Assembly (NCBI RefSeq): GCF_019974135.1
Contig: NZ_AP025017.1
Span: forward strand, 682,001 to 746,000
DNA: 64,000 bases
From: Actinomyces capricornis
GTDB lineage: Bacteria > Actinomycetota > Actinomycetes > Actinomycetales > Actinomycetaceae
Direction of reading: 5' to 3'
The position numbers and the translations under genes were made by a program. The notes below the pieces were generated by a model that was given only the letters and a program-made list of their open reading frames with translations, searched no databases and was not told the DNA's origin. Shown here one piece after another: positions 54,593-63,389 of the stretch (positions are counted from its first letter, which is position 1; each line of letters starts with the position of its first letter).

Positions 54593-55917
54593 GCTGCGGG
54601 CACCATCCTTGTCAGGAGCTGGATGAAGTGGTCGATGGAGTCGCCGCCGCGCCGCTCCCAGCCGTCGGACAGGAGCTTGGTGACGATGCGCATGAGGTGC
54701 TTGCGGGGCAGCCCGTGGCGGGTGCACAGGCGCATGACCTCGGGGTGCTCGATGAGGGAGACGAAGACGCGGCCCAGGGTGTAGTAGCCGCCCATCTCCG
54801 CGCTCAGAGCCCGGGGGTACTGGGCCAGGGCCTGCTCGCGCCCGGAGGCGGTGGAGCGGGCGGCGGCCTGGGCGGCGGCCTCGGCGGCCAGGCGCCCGGA
54901 CATGAGGGCCTGGGCGATGCCCTCGCCGTTGAAGGGCGAGACCATGCCCCCGGCGTCGCCCAGGAGCATGAGGCCGTCGGCGTAGTGGGGCTTGCGGTTG
55001 AAGGCCATGGGCAGGGCGGCGCTGGCCAGGCGGCCCACCTGGTTGTCGGGGGTCAGGCCCCAGGACTGCGGGACGTTGCGCATCCAGGTGGAGAAGACGC
55101 TCTTGTAGTCGATCCGGGTGGTGGCGGCGCGCGAGGAGACCGAGCCGAGCCCGACGTTGACCAGGCCCTCCCCCACCGGCCAGATCCAGCCGTAGCCGGG
55201 CAGGAGCTCGGAGGCTCCGGCGGGGCCGTCCCACAGCTCCAGGTGGGACTCCATCCAGGCGTCGTCGGCTCGCGGGGAGCGGAAGTAGGCGCGCACGGCC
55301 ACGCCCAGGGGGCGGCGCTCGTTCTTGGTGCGGCCCACGGCGGTGGCCAGGCGGGCGGAGACTCCCCCGGCGTCGATGACCAGGGGGGCGGTCAGGGTGG
55401 CGGGGGCCTCGATGCCGGGGTAGGTCACGCGGGGGGTGGGCTTGGCCTCGACGCCGGTGATGCGCCCGGTCCGGCTGGTGCGCGGGGCGGTAACGGTGAC
55501 GCCGGTCAGGAGGCGGGCGCCGGCGGCGGCGGCGTGCTCGGCCAGGTCGCGGTCGAGCAGGGCGCGGGGGCGGGCCAGGCCGTAGGAGGGCAGGGAGGCC
55601 TGCTCGGGCCAGGGGAAGTGGAGGCGGTGGCCGCCGCCGATGACGCGCAGGCCGGAGTTGCGCTGCCAGCCGGTGGTGTCCATGCCCAGGCGCACGAGCT
55701 CGCGCACGGCCGAGGGGGTCAGGCCGTCGCCGCAGACCTTGTCCCGCCCCAACTCGTTCTTCTCCAGGAGCAGGACGTCGAGGCCGGCGGTGGCCAGGTG
55801 GCGGGCGGCAGAGCATCCGGCGGGCCCGGCGCCGACGACGATGACGTCGGCACTGGCTCCCGGGCTGCCTGTGCTTGGGCTGGCGGCGCCTGCGGGCTGG
55901 GTGGCCTGAGTGGTCAC
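54589..55917 (-). CDS. menJ: Geranylgeranyl-reductase-family flavoprotein, likely menaquinone reductase MenJ
   Basis: 442 residues. FAD-binding ADVIVVGAGPAGCSAARHL, the CGDGLTPSAV motif and the second FAD motif LLGDAGGMVSPFNGEGIAQA place it in the geranylgeranyl reductase family. Mycobacterial MenJ (Rv0561c) of this family saturates one isoprene unit of menaquinone. Its place directly before nuoA, with a prenyl diphosphate synthase at the far end, supports that role over archaeal lipid or chlorophyll metabolism. The GTG at 55917 follows GAGGGG by about 7 nt. Confidence 0.85.
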   Translation of the reverse strand: MTTQATQPAGAASPSTGSPGASADVIVVGAGPAGCSAARHLATAGLDVLLLEKNELGRDKVCGDGLTPSAVRELVRLGMDTTGWQRNSGLRVIGGGHRLHFPWPEQASLPSYGLARPRALLDRDLAEHAAAAGARLLTGVTVTAPRTSRTGRITGVEAKPTPRVTYPGIEAPATLTAPLVIDAGGVSARLATAVGRTKNERRPLGVAVRAYFRSPRADDAWMESHLELWDGPAGASELLPGYGWIWPVGEGLVNVGLGSVSSRAATTRIDYKSVFSTWMRNVPQSWGLTPDNQVGRLASAALPMAFNRKPHYADGLMLLGDAGGMVSPFNGEGIAQALMSGRLAAEAAAQAAARSTASGREQALAQYPRALSAEMGGYYTLGRVFVSLIEHPEVMRLCTRHGLPRKHLMRIVTKLLSDGWERRGGDSIDHFIQLLTRMVPAA

Positions 55918-56140
55918 TGAGTTCCCCTCTTTCCCTGCTCGGCACGACGACGCCGGCCCCGCGATCTGCGGGCGCCGCCCCAGACACTACCCAGGACGGC
56001 CGCGGGCCTGGAGCGCCCTGGATGCCGAGGGCGGCGACCAGGGGTTTTCAGCGCTATCGCGTCATTGGGGTGCTGCGGTGGGGCCGGGGGCGGGTCGACG
56101 GGCCTTCTTGAATTACGTCGCACAAGGATGACGAATATAT

Positions 56141-56176
56141 GACGCGCACCATGGGACGTGGGTCCCATGGCGCGTC
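56141..56176. promoter_or_regulatory. Inverted repeat, candidate operator of the menJ-nuo unit
   Basis: CCATGGGAC (56149-56157) and GTCCCATGG (56162-56170) pair perfectly around a 4-nt spacer. Outer GACGCG and CGCGTC extend the stem by six pairs across a 2-nt bulge. On the minus strand a TATATT box follows at once, so a bound protein could cover the -35 region. It does not match the Rex consensus. Confidence 0.5.
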
Positions 56177-56396
56177 GTGGGTAGGGGCGAGGGCGGGCGG
56201 TCGGGGTGGGGCTTACGTCCGGCCGGGCGGGTCCGGCCGGGCGGGGCGTGGGGGCCTGCCGGTGCTCCGCGAGCACGTGCTTGAAGCCATCCGGCCGCCG
56301 GCGCCCGGCCTCACCCCCCCCCTACGATCCTCAGCCGCTGGTGCGGCGACGGGCCCTGGCCTTCCCGCATGATGCCGCGAGGCCGGGAGCTGGACG

Positions 56397-56654
56397 ATGC
56401 TGGCGGAGCGCAGCAGCCGAGATGCCGCCCCGCCCTTGGTGCTGCCGTGGCTGCGCACCACCGATGCGCAGCCACTCCCTCCCGCACTGGCCGTCGCCTC
56501 GGCCGTTCCGGTCCCGGAGGCCACTGGCCCGGGAGGGCCCGGGGATGTCGGCGTCAGCGCCATCACCGACCTGGCGGGGCTCTGGGCGCGCAAGCAGCGC
56601 CCGTGCCCACCCAACCGGCTTCATCATGCCTATGCCACCGAGTCCGATTCCTGA
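56397..56654 (+). pseudogene. Possible gene remnant next to the lipoprotein array
   Basis: An 85-codon frame with strong GC at third positions (PPALAVASAVPVPEATGPGG, then VSAITDLAGLWARKQ). The sequence before it continues plausibly in another plus-strand frame (PYDPQPLVRRRALAFP), as if a frameshift near 56380 split one gene. I do not recognise the product. It could also be chance in GC-rich DNA. Confidence 0.3.
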
Positions 56655-56676
56655 CAGCCCATCATTATTTATTCTT

Positions 56677-57396
56677 TCATCCCGCCCCAGCCGTCCTACG
56701 AGGAGTTGAGGCCGCCTCGTTAGGGGTCGCATACTCAATACCGGGGGCTGCTGAATCTGGAGGATATCCCGTCAGTTCCTGCTCCGGCTTGGACGCCTGC
56801 TCCACAACGCCTTTGACCGAAGCCTCCACCAGGGCCTTGGCCTGCGGTCTTCGATCAACGGCCTCCACCGGTCCAAAATACTGCATCTCGACTATCAGCA
56901 CGTGATCATCAGGGTAGTGCCACATCGCAACCGATTGCCGCCCACTGACAAACGTCAACCCCTCACCCTCAACCCCTTCAATACTGAACTCCTCGGCACT
57001 CTCAAGAGCCTTCGCATCATCAAATACCGGAGGAGGCTCCGACTGCGGCACAGCGATAACTTTATCAATAATACCGTCAGGCTCATACCAGACAGTCACA
57101 TGAGGATCCTCAGCAACTGAGGAATATATAGTACAATACAAAGTCGCAGTCGCAGGATCCACATCCCTTCCATCACCCGGACTATGCGAATAACTTACTT
57201 GCGTTACGGTAAACTCTAAGGCCTTCCCCGCCTCTGACGGGGAAAGAAAACCACACACCTTGACATCCTCGGGCAGACCCGTCGGAGAAGAGGGTGACGA
57301 CGACGTCGCCTCCACCGGTCCTCCCACACAGCCCGAAACACTCAAAGCCACCACAGCGCCGACCGACAGACACCAGGAGCTCACAGAACGAACCAT
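56677..57396 (-). CDS. Array lipoprotein A (DUF3558-like)
   Basis: 239 residues, last gene of the tandem array. Signal peptide MVRSVSSWCLSVGAVVALSV with lipobox SVSGC, then a Ser/Pro linker, then PEDVKVCGFLSPSEAGKALE. A second Cys (LYCTIY) probably pairs with the one in VCGF. The common C-terminal part has MWHYPDDHVLIVEMQ and RRPQAKALVEASV. The C-terminus differs from its relatives: EYATPN is followed by EAASTPRRTAGAG, read from DNA outside the repeat. The ATG at 57396 is chosen because the in-frame upstream stretch is not conserved as protein among copies. Its body is almost identical to that of copy I. The function of DUF3558 lipoproteins is unknown. Confidence 0.85.
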   Translation of the reverse strand: MVRSVSSWCLSVGAVVALSVSGCVGGPVEATSSSPSSPTGLPEDVKVCGFLSPSEAGKALEFTVTQVSYSHSPGDGRDVDPATATLYCTIYSSVAEDPHVTVWYEPDGIIDKVIAVPQSEPPPVFDDAKALESAEEFSIEGVEGEGLTFVSGRQSVAMWHYPDDHVLIVEMQYFGPVEAVDRRPQAKALVEASVKGVVEQASKPEQELTGYPPDSAAPGIEYATPNEAASTPRRTAGAG

Positions 57397-57492
57397 CCCT
57401 ACCATCTCAAAAATCACCCTCCCACCCCCGCCCTGGAGCCCCACAGACATCGAGCGCGACAAGTAGACCCGAATCGAACTCGTCGGAGATCC

Positions 57493-57508
57493 CTCGACCC
57501 GAGTCGAG
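57493..57508. repeat. Spacer hairpin, recurring between array genes
   Basis: CTCGAC-CCGA-GTCGAG. The same element recurs in the other spacers of the array near 58340, 59175, 61615, 62470 and 63330, with base changes that alter the stem in some copies. It lies 85-100 nt before each lipoprotein start. Confidence 0.6.
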
Positions 57509-57554
57509 CCGATTGAGTCACTCGCGGGAGCCAGGAATAGCATTCTGCCTACAA

Positions 57555-58235
57555 TCATCCCGGATTAGGGGTCGCATACTCGATACCGGGCGCTGCTGAA
57601 TCTGGAGGATACCCCGTCAAATCCTGCTTCGGCTTGGAGGCCTGCTCCACGACACCACTGACCGAGGCCTCCACCAGTGCCTTGGCCTGCGGTCTTCGGT
57701 CAATAGCCTCCACCGGTCCAACAAATTTCATTTCAACGATCAGGACGTGATCATCAGGGTAGTGCCACATTGCAACCGACTGCCGCTTGCTGATAAGCGT
57801 CAACCCCTCACCCTCAACCCCCTCAATACTGAACTCCTCAGCACTCTCGAGACCCTTCGCATCATCAAACACCGGAGGAAGCTCCGACGGCGCCACAGGG
57901 ATAACGCTATCGATAATACCGCCAGGCTCATACAAGACAGTCACATGAGGATCCTCAGCAACTGACGAAGATATACCACAAAACAAAGTCGAAGTCGCAG
58001 GATCCACATCCCCTCCATCGCCAGGACGATGCCAATAACTTACCTGTGTTATGGTGAAGTCTAGAGCTTTCTCCGCCTCTGACGGGGAAAAAAAACCACA
58101 CACCTTGACATCCTCAGGCAAGCCTTTTGGCGAAGGGGAGGCCTCTCCAAGGCGACCGGCCTCCGCACACCCCGAAATACCCAACACCACCACAGCACCG
58201 ACCAATAGGCACCAAGAGCCAGCAGAACGAACCAT
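57555..58235 (-). CDS. Array lipoprotein B (DUF3558-like)
   Basis: 226 residues. Signal peptide of the second type (SWCLLVGAVVVLGISGC) followed by the linker AEAGRLGEASPSPKGLPED. The body (VSYWHRPGDGGDVDPATSTL, then YEPGGIIDSVIPVAPSELPP) is nearly identical to that of copy H, whereas the signal/linker is that of copy C. GAGGTG lies about 6 nt before the ATG. C-terminus GIEYATPNPG. Confidence 0.85.
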   Translation of the reverse strand: MVRSAGSWCLLVGAVVVLGISGCAEAGRLGEASPSPKGLPEDVKVCGFFSPSEAEKALDFTITQVSYWHRPGDGGDVDPATSTLFCGISSSVAEDPHVTVLYEPGGIIDSVIPVAPSELPPVFDDAKGLESAEEFSIEGVEGEGLTLISKRQSVAMWHYPDDHVLIVEMKFVGPVEAIDRRPQAKALVEASVSGVVEQASKPKQDLTGYPPDSAAPGIEYATPNPG

Positions 58236-58399
58236 CCGCAACACCTCAAAAATCCACCCTATCACCCCGCTCTTGAGCACCACAGGCACCGAGCGCGATG
58301 ATTGATAGAAACCCGAATTGAACTCGTCCGTGTTCCCTCGACCCGAGTCGATCCGATTGTAGTGACTTGCGGAAGTCAGGAATAACACTCTCCCTACAA

Positions 58400-59077
58400 T
58401 CATCCCGGATTAGGGGTCGCATACTCGATACCGGGCACGCCCGAATCCGGAGGATATACCGTGAACTCTTGAAGTGGCTTAGAGGCCTGCTCCACCACAC
58501 CATTGACTGACGCCTCCACCAGAGCTATGGCCTGCGGCCTCTGATCAGCCGCATCATCAGATTCAGCATGCCCAATCTGCACAATCAGCACGTGATCATC
58601 AGGGTAATGCCACATCGCAATCGAACGATTTTCCTCAATCAGCGTCAGCCCCTCACCTTCCACACCATCAATATTGAACCCCTCAGCATTCTCAAAAGTC
58701 TTGGCATCATCAAACACAGTCACCTGCCCCACACCCAAATACACAACCCTATTAATCAGACCCCCAGGCTCATACATCATCGTCACATGAGGATCGTCGG
58801 AACTCTCAGAAGCCATATAGCAGTACAGTTCTTCTGTCCCAGACTCCTGCTCCGCCCCACTTGCGGGACTGTGACTATATCCCATTTGAGTGACCACAAA
58901 TCCGAGAGCTTTCTCCGCCTCAGACGGCTTAAGGAAACCACACACCTTGACATCCTCAGGCAAGCCTTTTGGCGAAGGGGAGGCCTCTCCAAGGCGACCG
59001 GCCTCCGCACACCCCGAAATACCCAACACCACCACAGCACCGACCAATAGGCACCAAGAGCCAGCAGAACGAACCAT
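58400..59077 (-). CDS. Array lipoprotein C (DUF3558-like)
   Basis: 225 residues. It shares the signal/linker cassette of copy B almost exactly. The body is distinct: VTQMGYSHSPASGAEQESGT, YCYMASESSDDPHVTMMYEP and INRVVYLGVGQVTVFDDAKT. The constant C-terminal region (MWHYPDDHVLIVQIG, then LVEASVNGVVEQASKPLQEF) follows. GAGGTG precedes the ATG at 59077. Confidence 0.85.
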   Translation of the reverse strand: MVRSAGSWCLLVGAVVVLGISGCAEAGRLGEASPSPKGLPEDVKVCGFLKPSEAEKALGFVVTQMGYSHSPASGAEQESGTEELYCYMASESSDDPHVTMMYEPGGLINRVVYLGVGQVTVFDDAKTFENAEGFNIDGVEGEGLTLIEENRSIAMWHYPDDHVLIVQIGHAESDDAADQRPQAIALVEASVNGVVEQASKPLQEFTVYPPDSGVPGIEYATPNPG

Positions 59078-59235
59078 CCACAACACCTCAAAAATCCACC
59101 CTATCACCCCGCTCCGGATCACCACAGGAACCGAGCGCGACAAGTAGACCCGAATCGAACTCGTCGGAGATCCCTCGACCCGAGTCGAGCCGATTGAGCC
59201 ACTCGCGGGAGCCAGGAATAGCATTCTGCCTACAA

Positions 59236-59934
59236 TCATCCCGGATTAGGGGTCGCATACTCGATACCGGGCGCTGCTGAATCTGGAGGATATCCTGTGA
59301 GCCTCTGCCTGGGTTTGGCAGCCTGCTCCACAACACCGTTGATGGAGGCCTCCAGGAGCGCCTTGGCCTGCGGCCGCTGGTCCGTGATGTCCTTCGAGTG
59401 AGAGAAACTGATCTCCACGATGAGGACGTGATCATCGGGGTAGCGCCACACCGCATAGGAGATACCATCATTGATCAGCGCCACCCCCTCACCCTCAGCC
59501 CCATCGATGGCGAACAGCTCCGCCCCCTCGACATCCTTGAGATCATCGAAGCGCGGCGGCCGAGGATCCTCCCCCGGAATAATCATCAACACCTCACGAA
59601 CATTCCCACGAGGCTCATACAGCATGGCCGTATGTCGCAACCCATCCCCTGAGACCACGATATCACAAGAAAGAGACGCATCAGCAGACTGATCACCCGG
59701 ACGATGCCTATAGAAGAACTTATCCACGGCAAACCCCAGAGTATCCTCTACCTGAGACGGAGAAAGGAAGCCACACACCTTGACATCCTCGGGAATTCCC
59801 GTGGACGATGGAGAAGGCGAGGCCGCCCCACCAGAACCAGGCCCCGCACACCCCGAGACGCCCAGCACCACCACAGCCCCCACAGACACCCACCACGCAC
59901 CAGCACCACGGAACCAGCCCCACAGCCTCAACAT
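59236..59934 (-). CDS. Array lipoprotein D (DUF3558-like)
   Basis: 232 residues. A third signal type (MLRLWGWFRGAGAWWVSVGA...LGVSGC) and linker AGPGSGGAASPSPSSTGIPE. The body has YEPRGNVREVLMIIPGEDPR and EISFSHSKDITDQRPQAKAL, shared with copy G. The ATG at 59934 has TATGGT 6 nt upstream, so this copy looks leaderless, unlike the GAGGTG-led copies. A break in the upstream spacer (no conserved hairpin) suggests it begins its own transcript. Confidence 0.85.
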   Translation of the reverse strand: MLRLWGWFRGAGAWWVSVGAVVVLGVSGCAGPGSGGAASPSPSSTGIPEDVKVCGFLSPSQVEDTLGFAVDKFFYRHRPGDQSADASLSCDIVVSGDGLRHTAMLYEPRGNVREVLMIIPGEDPRPPRFDDLKDVEGAELFAIDGAEGEGVALINDGISYAVWRYPDDHVLIVEISFSHSKDITDQRPQAKALLEASINGVVEQAAKPRQRLTGYPPDSAAPGIEYATPNPG

Positions 59935-59940
59935 CTCCCC

Positions 59941-59946
59941 ACCATA
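59941..59946 (-). promoter_or_regulatory. -10 box of array lipoprotein D (leaderless)
   Basis: TATGGT on the minus strand, 6 nt before the ATG at 59934. The same box is kept upstream of copy E (60738-60743), where the start codon is lost. Confidence 0.5.
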
Positions 59947-60018
59947 CGACGAATCAGCCCCCGACAACACCACATGAGACCCAGCATCATCCCTCCCAGG
60001 AACTCGCCGTGAAGACCC

Positions 60019-60720
60019 TCAGCTCCCGCCCGATGACTCTGGATGAGGAGTCGCATGCTCGACACCAGGCGCCATCGAATACGGTGGATACACCGTAGGC
60101 TCCTGTCGCGGCTTGGCGGCTTGCTCCACCACACCATGGACCGAGAGCTCGATCATAGCCTTGGCCTGCGGCCTGCGATCAACCGGATCACTAGAGCCAC
60201 GAAACTGTATTTCCACGATGAGGACATGGTCATCAGGGTAGTGCCACATCGCGATCGACCGGCGCTCATCAATCAGCGTCAACCCCTCACCCTCAACCCC
60301 CTCGATAGTAAACCCCTCAGCATTCTCAAACGCCTTAGCATCATCAAACACAGGAATGTCACCATCAGCCCCAATAGGAGCAACCTTGTTAATATATCCG
60401 CCAGGCTCATACCATAAAGATACACGAGGATCCTCGGGCGCCCCAGGCGTCAGACCACAAAACAGGTACTCAGTCCCTGAATCTCTTTCCCATTCAGTTC
60501 TTGGACTGTGGCTATATGTCATTCGATCCACGACGAAGCCAAGAGAATTCTCGACTTCAGAGGAGTTGAGAAAGCCACACACCTTGACATCCTCAGGAAT
60601 CCCCGTTGACGAAGGCGAAGGCGAGGCCGCCCCACCAGAACCAGGCCCCGCACACCCCGAGACGCCCAGCACCACCACAGCCCCCACAGACACCCACCGC
60701 GCACCATGAACCAGCCCCAC
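60019..60720 (-). CDS. Array lipoprotein E (DUF3558-like), altered start
   Basis: About 233 residues. Signal MGLVHGARWVSVGAVVVLGV with lipobox GVSGC and the same linker as copy D. The ATG used by copy D is GCG here, and a small deletion in the signal-peptide codons shifts the frame. A GTG at 60720, about 10 nt after GGGGAGG, opens a compatible frame. The body is distinct (MTYSHSPRTEWERDSGTEYL, then INKVAPIGADGDIPVFDD). The C-terminus EHATPHPESSGGS differs from the common end. It may be poorly expressed. Confidence 0.7.
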   Translation of the reverse strand: MGLVHGARWVSVGAVVVLGVSGCAGPGSGGAASPSPSSTGIPEDVKVCGFLNSSEVENSLGFVVDRMTYSHSPRTEWERDSGTEYLFCGLTPGAPEDPRVSLWYEPGGYINKVAPIGADGDIPVFDDAKAFENAEGFTIEGVEGEGLTLIDERRSIAMWHYPDDHVLIVEIQFRGSSDPVDRRPQAKAMIELSVHGVVEQAAKPRQEPTVYPPYSMAPGVEHATPHPESSGGS

Positions 60721-60813
60721 AGCCTCAACGCCTCCCCACCATACGACGATTCAGCCCCCGACAAGACCGCATCAGAGGCAGAGCCACCCTCATCTGGAAC
60801 CAGACCGCCATGA

Positions 60814-61515
60814 TCACCCAACCGAAGGCTCCGCATTTGGCGTATGATACTCAAGGCCTGTCATCTCAAGGTCCGACGGATACCATGTGAGTTCCTGTTT
60901 CGGCTTAGACGCCTGTTCGACAACTCGAGTAACGGCACTCTCCAGTAGAGCCTTGGCCTGCGGCCTACGATCAACAGACTCCACCGCTCCGATAAATTGC
61001 ATTTCCACGATCAAGACGTGATCATCAGGGTAGTGCCACATCGCAATCGATCTGTGCTCATCAATCAGCGTCAACCCCTCACCCTCAACCCCTTCAATGC
61101 TAAACTCCTCGGCACTCTCAAGAGCCTTCGCATCATCGAACACAGGAGTAGGCTCAGACGGCGCTACAGATACTACTTCATCAATGACGCCGGCGGGCTC
61201 ATACCAAACATTCACATGGGGGTCTTCAGTGCCAGATGTCGACGTAATATCACAGAACAGACTTGCGGTCGAAAAATCCGATTCCCCCAGACTCCCTGGA
61301 CTGTGCTCATACATCACCCGCGCTATAGTAAATCCAAGAGCACCCTCTGCCTCCGACGGCTTGAGAAAACCACACACCTTGACATCCTCGGGCAGACCCG
61401 TCGGAGAAGAGGGTGACGACGACGTCGCCTCCACCGGTCCTCCCACACAGCCCGAAACACTCAAAGCCACCACAGCGCCGACCGACAGACACCAGGAGCT
61501 CACAGAACGAACCAT
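60814..61515 (-). CDS. Array lipoprotein F (DUF3558-like)
   Basis: 233 residues. Signal/linker cassette of the first type, as in copy A (LSVSGCVGGPVEATSS). The body is distinct: ARVMYEHSPGSLGESDFSTA, then EDPHVNVWYEPAGVIDEVVS. The constant region follows, but the end is LEYHTPNAEPSVG rather than YATPNPG. The ATG at 61515 is preceded by a GAG-rich site. Copies E and F both have odd C-termini, and the spacer between them is the only one without the shared hairpin apart from D/E. Confidence 0.85.
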   Translation of the reverse strand: MVRSVSSWCLSVGAVVALSVSGCVGGPVEATSSSPSSPTGLPEDVKVCGFLKPSEAEGALGFTIARVMYEHSPGSLGESDFSTASLFCDITSTSGTEDPHVNVWYEPAGVIDEVVSVAPSEPTPVFDDAKALESAEEFSIEGVEGEGLTLIDEHRSIAMWHYPDDHVLIVEMQFIGAVESVDRRPQAKALLESAVTRVVEQASKPKQELTWYPSDLEMTGLEYHTPNAEPSVG

Positions 61516-61676
61516 CCATACCATCTCAAAAATCACCCTACCCCGCACCCCGCTCTGGAGCCCCACAGACATCGATCGCGACAAGTAGACCCGAATCGAA
61601 CTCGTCCGTGCTTCCTCGCCCCGAGTCGGGCTGATTGAGTCACTTGCGGGAGCCAGGAATAGCATTCTGCCTACAA

Positions 61677-62351
61677 TCATCCCGGATTAGGGGTCGCATA
61701 CTCGATGGCGGGCGCGCCCGAATCCGGAGGATACGCCGTCAACTTCTGTTTCGGCTTGGCGGCCTGCTCCACCACGCCGTTGACGGAGGCCTCCAGGAGC
61801 GCCTTGGCCTGCGGCCGCTGGTCCGTGATGTCCTTCGAGTGAGAGAAACTGATCTCCACGATGAGGACATGATCATCGGGATAGCGCCACACCGCATAGG
61901 AGACACCATCATTGATCAGCGCCACCCCCTCACCCTCAACCCCATCGATGGCGAACAGCTCCGCCCCCTCAACATCCTTGAGATCATCGAACCTCGGCGG
62001 CCTCGGATCCTCCCCCGGAATAATCATCAACACCTCACGAACATTCCCACGAGGCTCATACCACAACCTTACAATTGGCCGAACATTCCCTAAAGTCGCG
62101 AGACCACAGTAAAGGTCAGAATTAGCCGCCTGGTCACCCGGATAGTGACTATAGGAAAAATTTTTCACAGCGACCCCCAACGCCTCCTCCACCTGCGACG
62201 GCTTGAGAAAACCACATACCTTGACATCCTCAGGCAAGCCTTTTGGCGAAGGGGAGGCCTCTCCAAGGCGACCGGCCTCCGCACACCCCGAAATACCCAG
62301 CGCCACCACAGCACCGACCGACAGACACCAGGAGCCCACAGAACGAACCAT
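61677..62351 (-). CDS. Array lipoprotein G (DUF3558-like)
   Basis: 224 residues. Signal/linker of the second type (GISGCAEAGRLGEASPSPKG) joined to a body whose N-terminal half is unique (KNFSYSHYPGDQAANSDLYC). From YEPRGNVREV onward it is nearly identical to copy D. The switch lies inside the body, so it is a three-part mosaic. An 18-bp duplication (CCCCGCTCTGG-containing) is present in its leader at about 62386-62412. Confidence 0.85.
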   Translation of the reverse strand: MVRSVGSWCLSVGAVVALGISGCAEAGRLGEASPSPKGLPEDVKVCGFLKPSQVEEALGVAVKNFSYSHYPGDQAANSDLYCGLATLGNVRPIVRLWYEPRGNVREVLMIIPGEDPRPPRFDDLKDVEGAELFAIDGVEGEGVALINDGVSYAVWRYPDDHVLIVEISFSHSKDITDQRPQAKALLEASVNGVVEQAAKPKQKLTAYPPDSGAPAIEYATPNPG

Positions 62352-62530
62352 CCCTACCATCTCAAAAATCACCCTACCCCGCACCCCGCTCTGGCCCCGC
62401 ACCCCGCTCTGGAGCCCCACAGACATCGATCGCGACAAGTAGACCCGAATCGAACTCGTCCGTGCTTCCTCGACCCGAGTCGAGCCGATTGAGTCACTTG
62501 CGGGAGCCAGGAATAGCATTCTGCCTACAA

Positions 62531-63217
62531 TCATCCCGGATTAGGGGTCGCATACTCGATACCGGGCGCTGCTGAATCTGGAGGATACCCCGTCAAATCC
62601 TGCTTCGGCTTGGAGGCCTGCTCCACGACACCACTGACCGAGGCCTCCACCAGGGCCCTGGCCTGCGGTCTTCGGTCAATAGCCTCCACCGGTCCAACAA
62701 ATTTCATTTCAACGATCAGGACGTGATCATCAGGGTAGTGCCACATTGCAACCGACTGCCGCTTGCTGATAAGCGTCAACCCCTCACCCTCAACCCCCTC
62801 AATACTGAACTCCTCAGCACTCTCAAGACCCTTCGCATCATCAAACACCGGAGGAAGCTCCGACGGCGCCACAGGGATAACGCTATCGATAATACCGCCA
62901 GGCTCATACCAGACAGTCACATGAGGATCCTCAGCAACTGACGAAGATATACCACAAAACAAAGTCGAAGTCGCAGGATCCACATCCCCTCCATCGCCAG
63001 GACGATGCCAATAACTTACCTGTGTTATGGTGAAGTCTAGAGCTTTCTCCGCCTCTGACGGCGGAAGAAAACCACACACCTTGACATCCTCGGGCAGACC
63101 CGTCGGAGAAGAGGGTGACGACGACGTCGCCTCCACCGGTCCTCCCACGCAGCCCGAAATACCCAGCGCCACCACAGCACCGACCGACAGACACCAGGAG
63201 CCCACAGAACGAACCAT
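62531..63217 (-). CDS. Array lipoprotein H (DUF3558-like)
   Basis: 228 residues. First-type linker (GCVGGPVEATSSSPSSPTGL) joined to the body of copy B, differing at only a few residues (VTVWYEP for VTVLYEP, QARAL for QAKAL). GAGGTGGTACGG precedes the ATG at 63217. C-terminus GIEYATPNPG. Confidence 0.85.
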   Translation of the reverse strand: MVRSVGSWCLSVGAVVALGISGCVGGPVEATSSSPSSPTGLPEDVKVCGFLPPSEAEKALDFTITQVSYWHRPGDGGDVDPATSTLFCGISSSVAEDPHVTVWYEPGGIIDSVIPVAPSELPPVFDDAKGLESAEEFSIEGVEGEGLTLISKRQSVAMWHYPDDHVLIVEMKFVGPVEAIDRRPQARALVEASVSGVVEQASKPKQDLTGYPPDSAAPGIEYATPNPG

Positions 63218-63389
63218 CCGTACCACCTCAAAGAATCACCGAATCCACCCTGTCCTCTCACCCCGCTCCGGATCACCACAGGAACCGAGCGCGACAAGTA
63301 GGTCCGAATTGAATTCGTCCGTGCTTCCTCGACCCGAGTCGGGCCGATTGAGTCACTTGCGGGAGCCAGGAATGACACTCTGCCTACAA

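Larger units (their letters stand above)
55918..56676. other. Promoter region of menJ-nuo and a gene-poor stretch
   Basis: No intact gene is supported in these ~760 bp. The menJ-proximal part has a TATATT box (minus strand, at about 56135) beside the inverted repeat at 56141-56176. The section 56290-56654 has third-position GC bias on the plus strand in two frames and may be a decayed gene (listed separately). Beyond 56655 the base composition drops sharply toward the lipoprotein array. Confidence 0.5.

Noticed and set aside
57397..57558. Longer N-termini (MIVGRM...) for the array lipoproteins, with ATGA overlaps suggesting translational coupling
   Set aside because: The extensions bury the signal peptide about 55 residues in, and between copies A and B the stretch is frame-shifted, so it is not conserved as protein.
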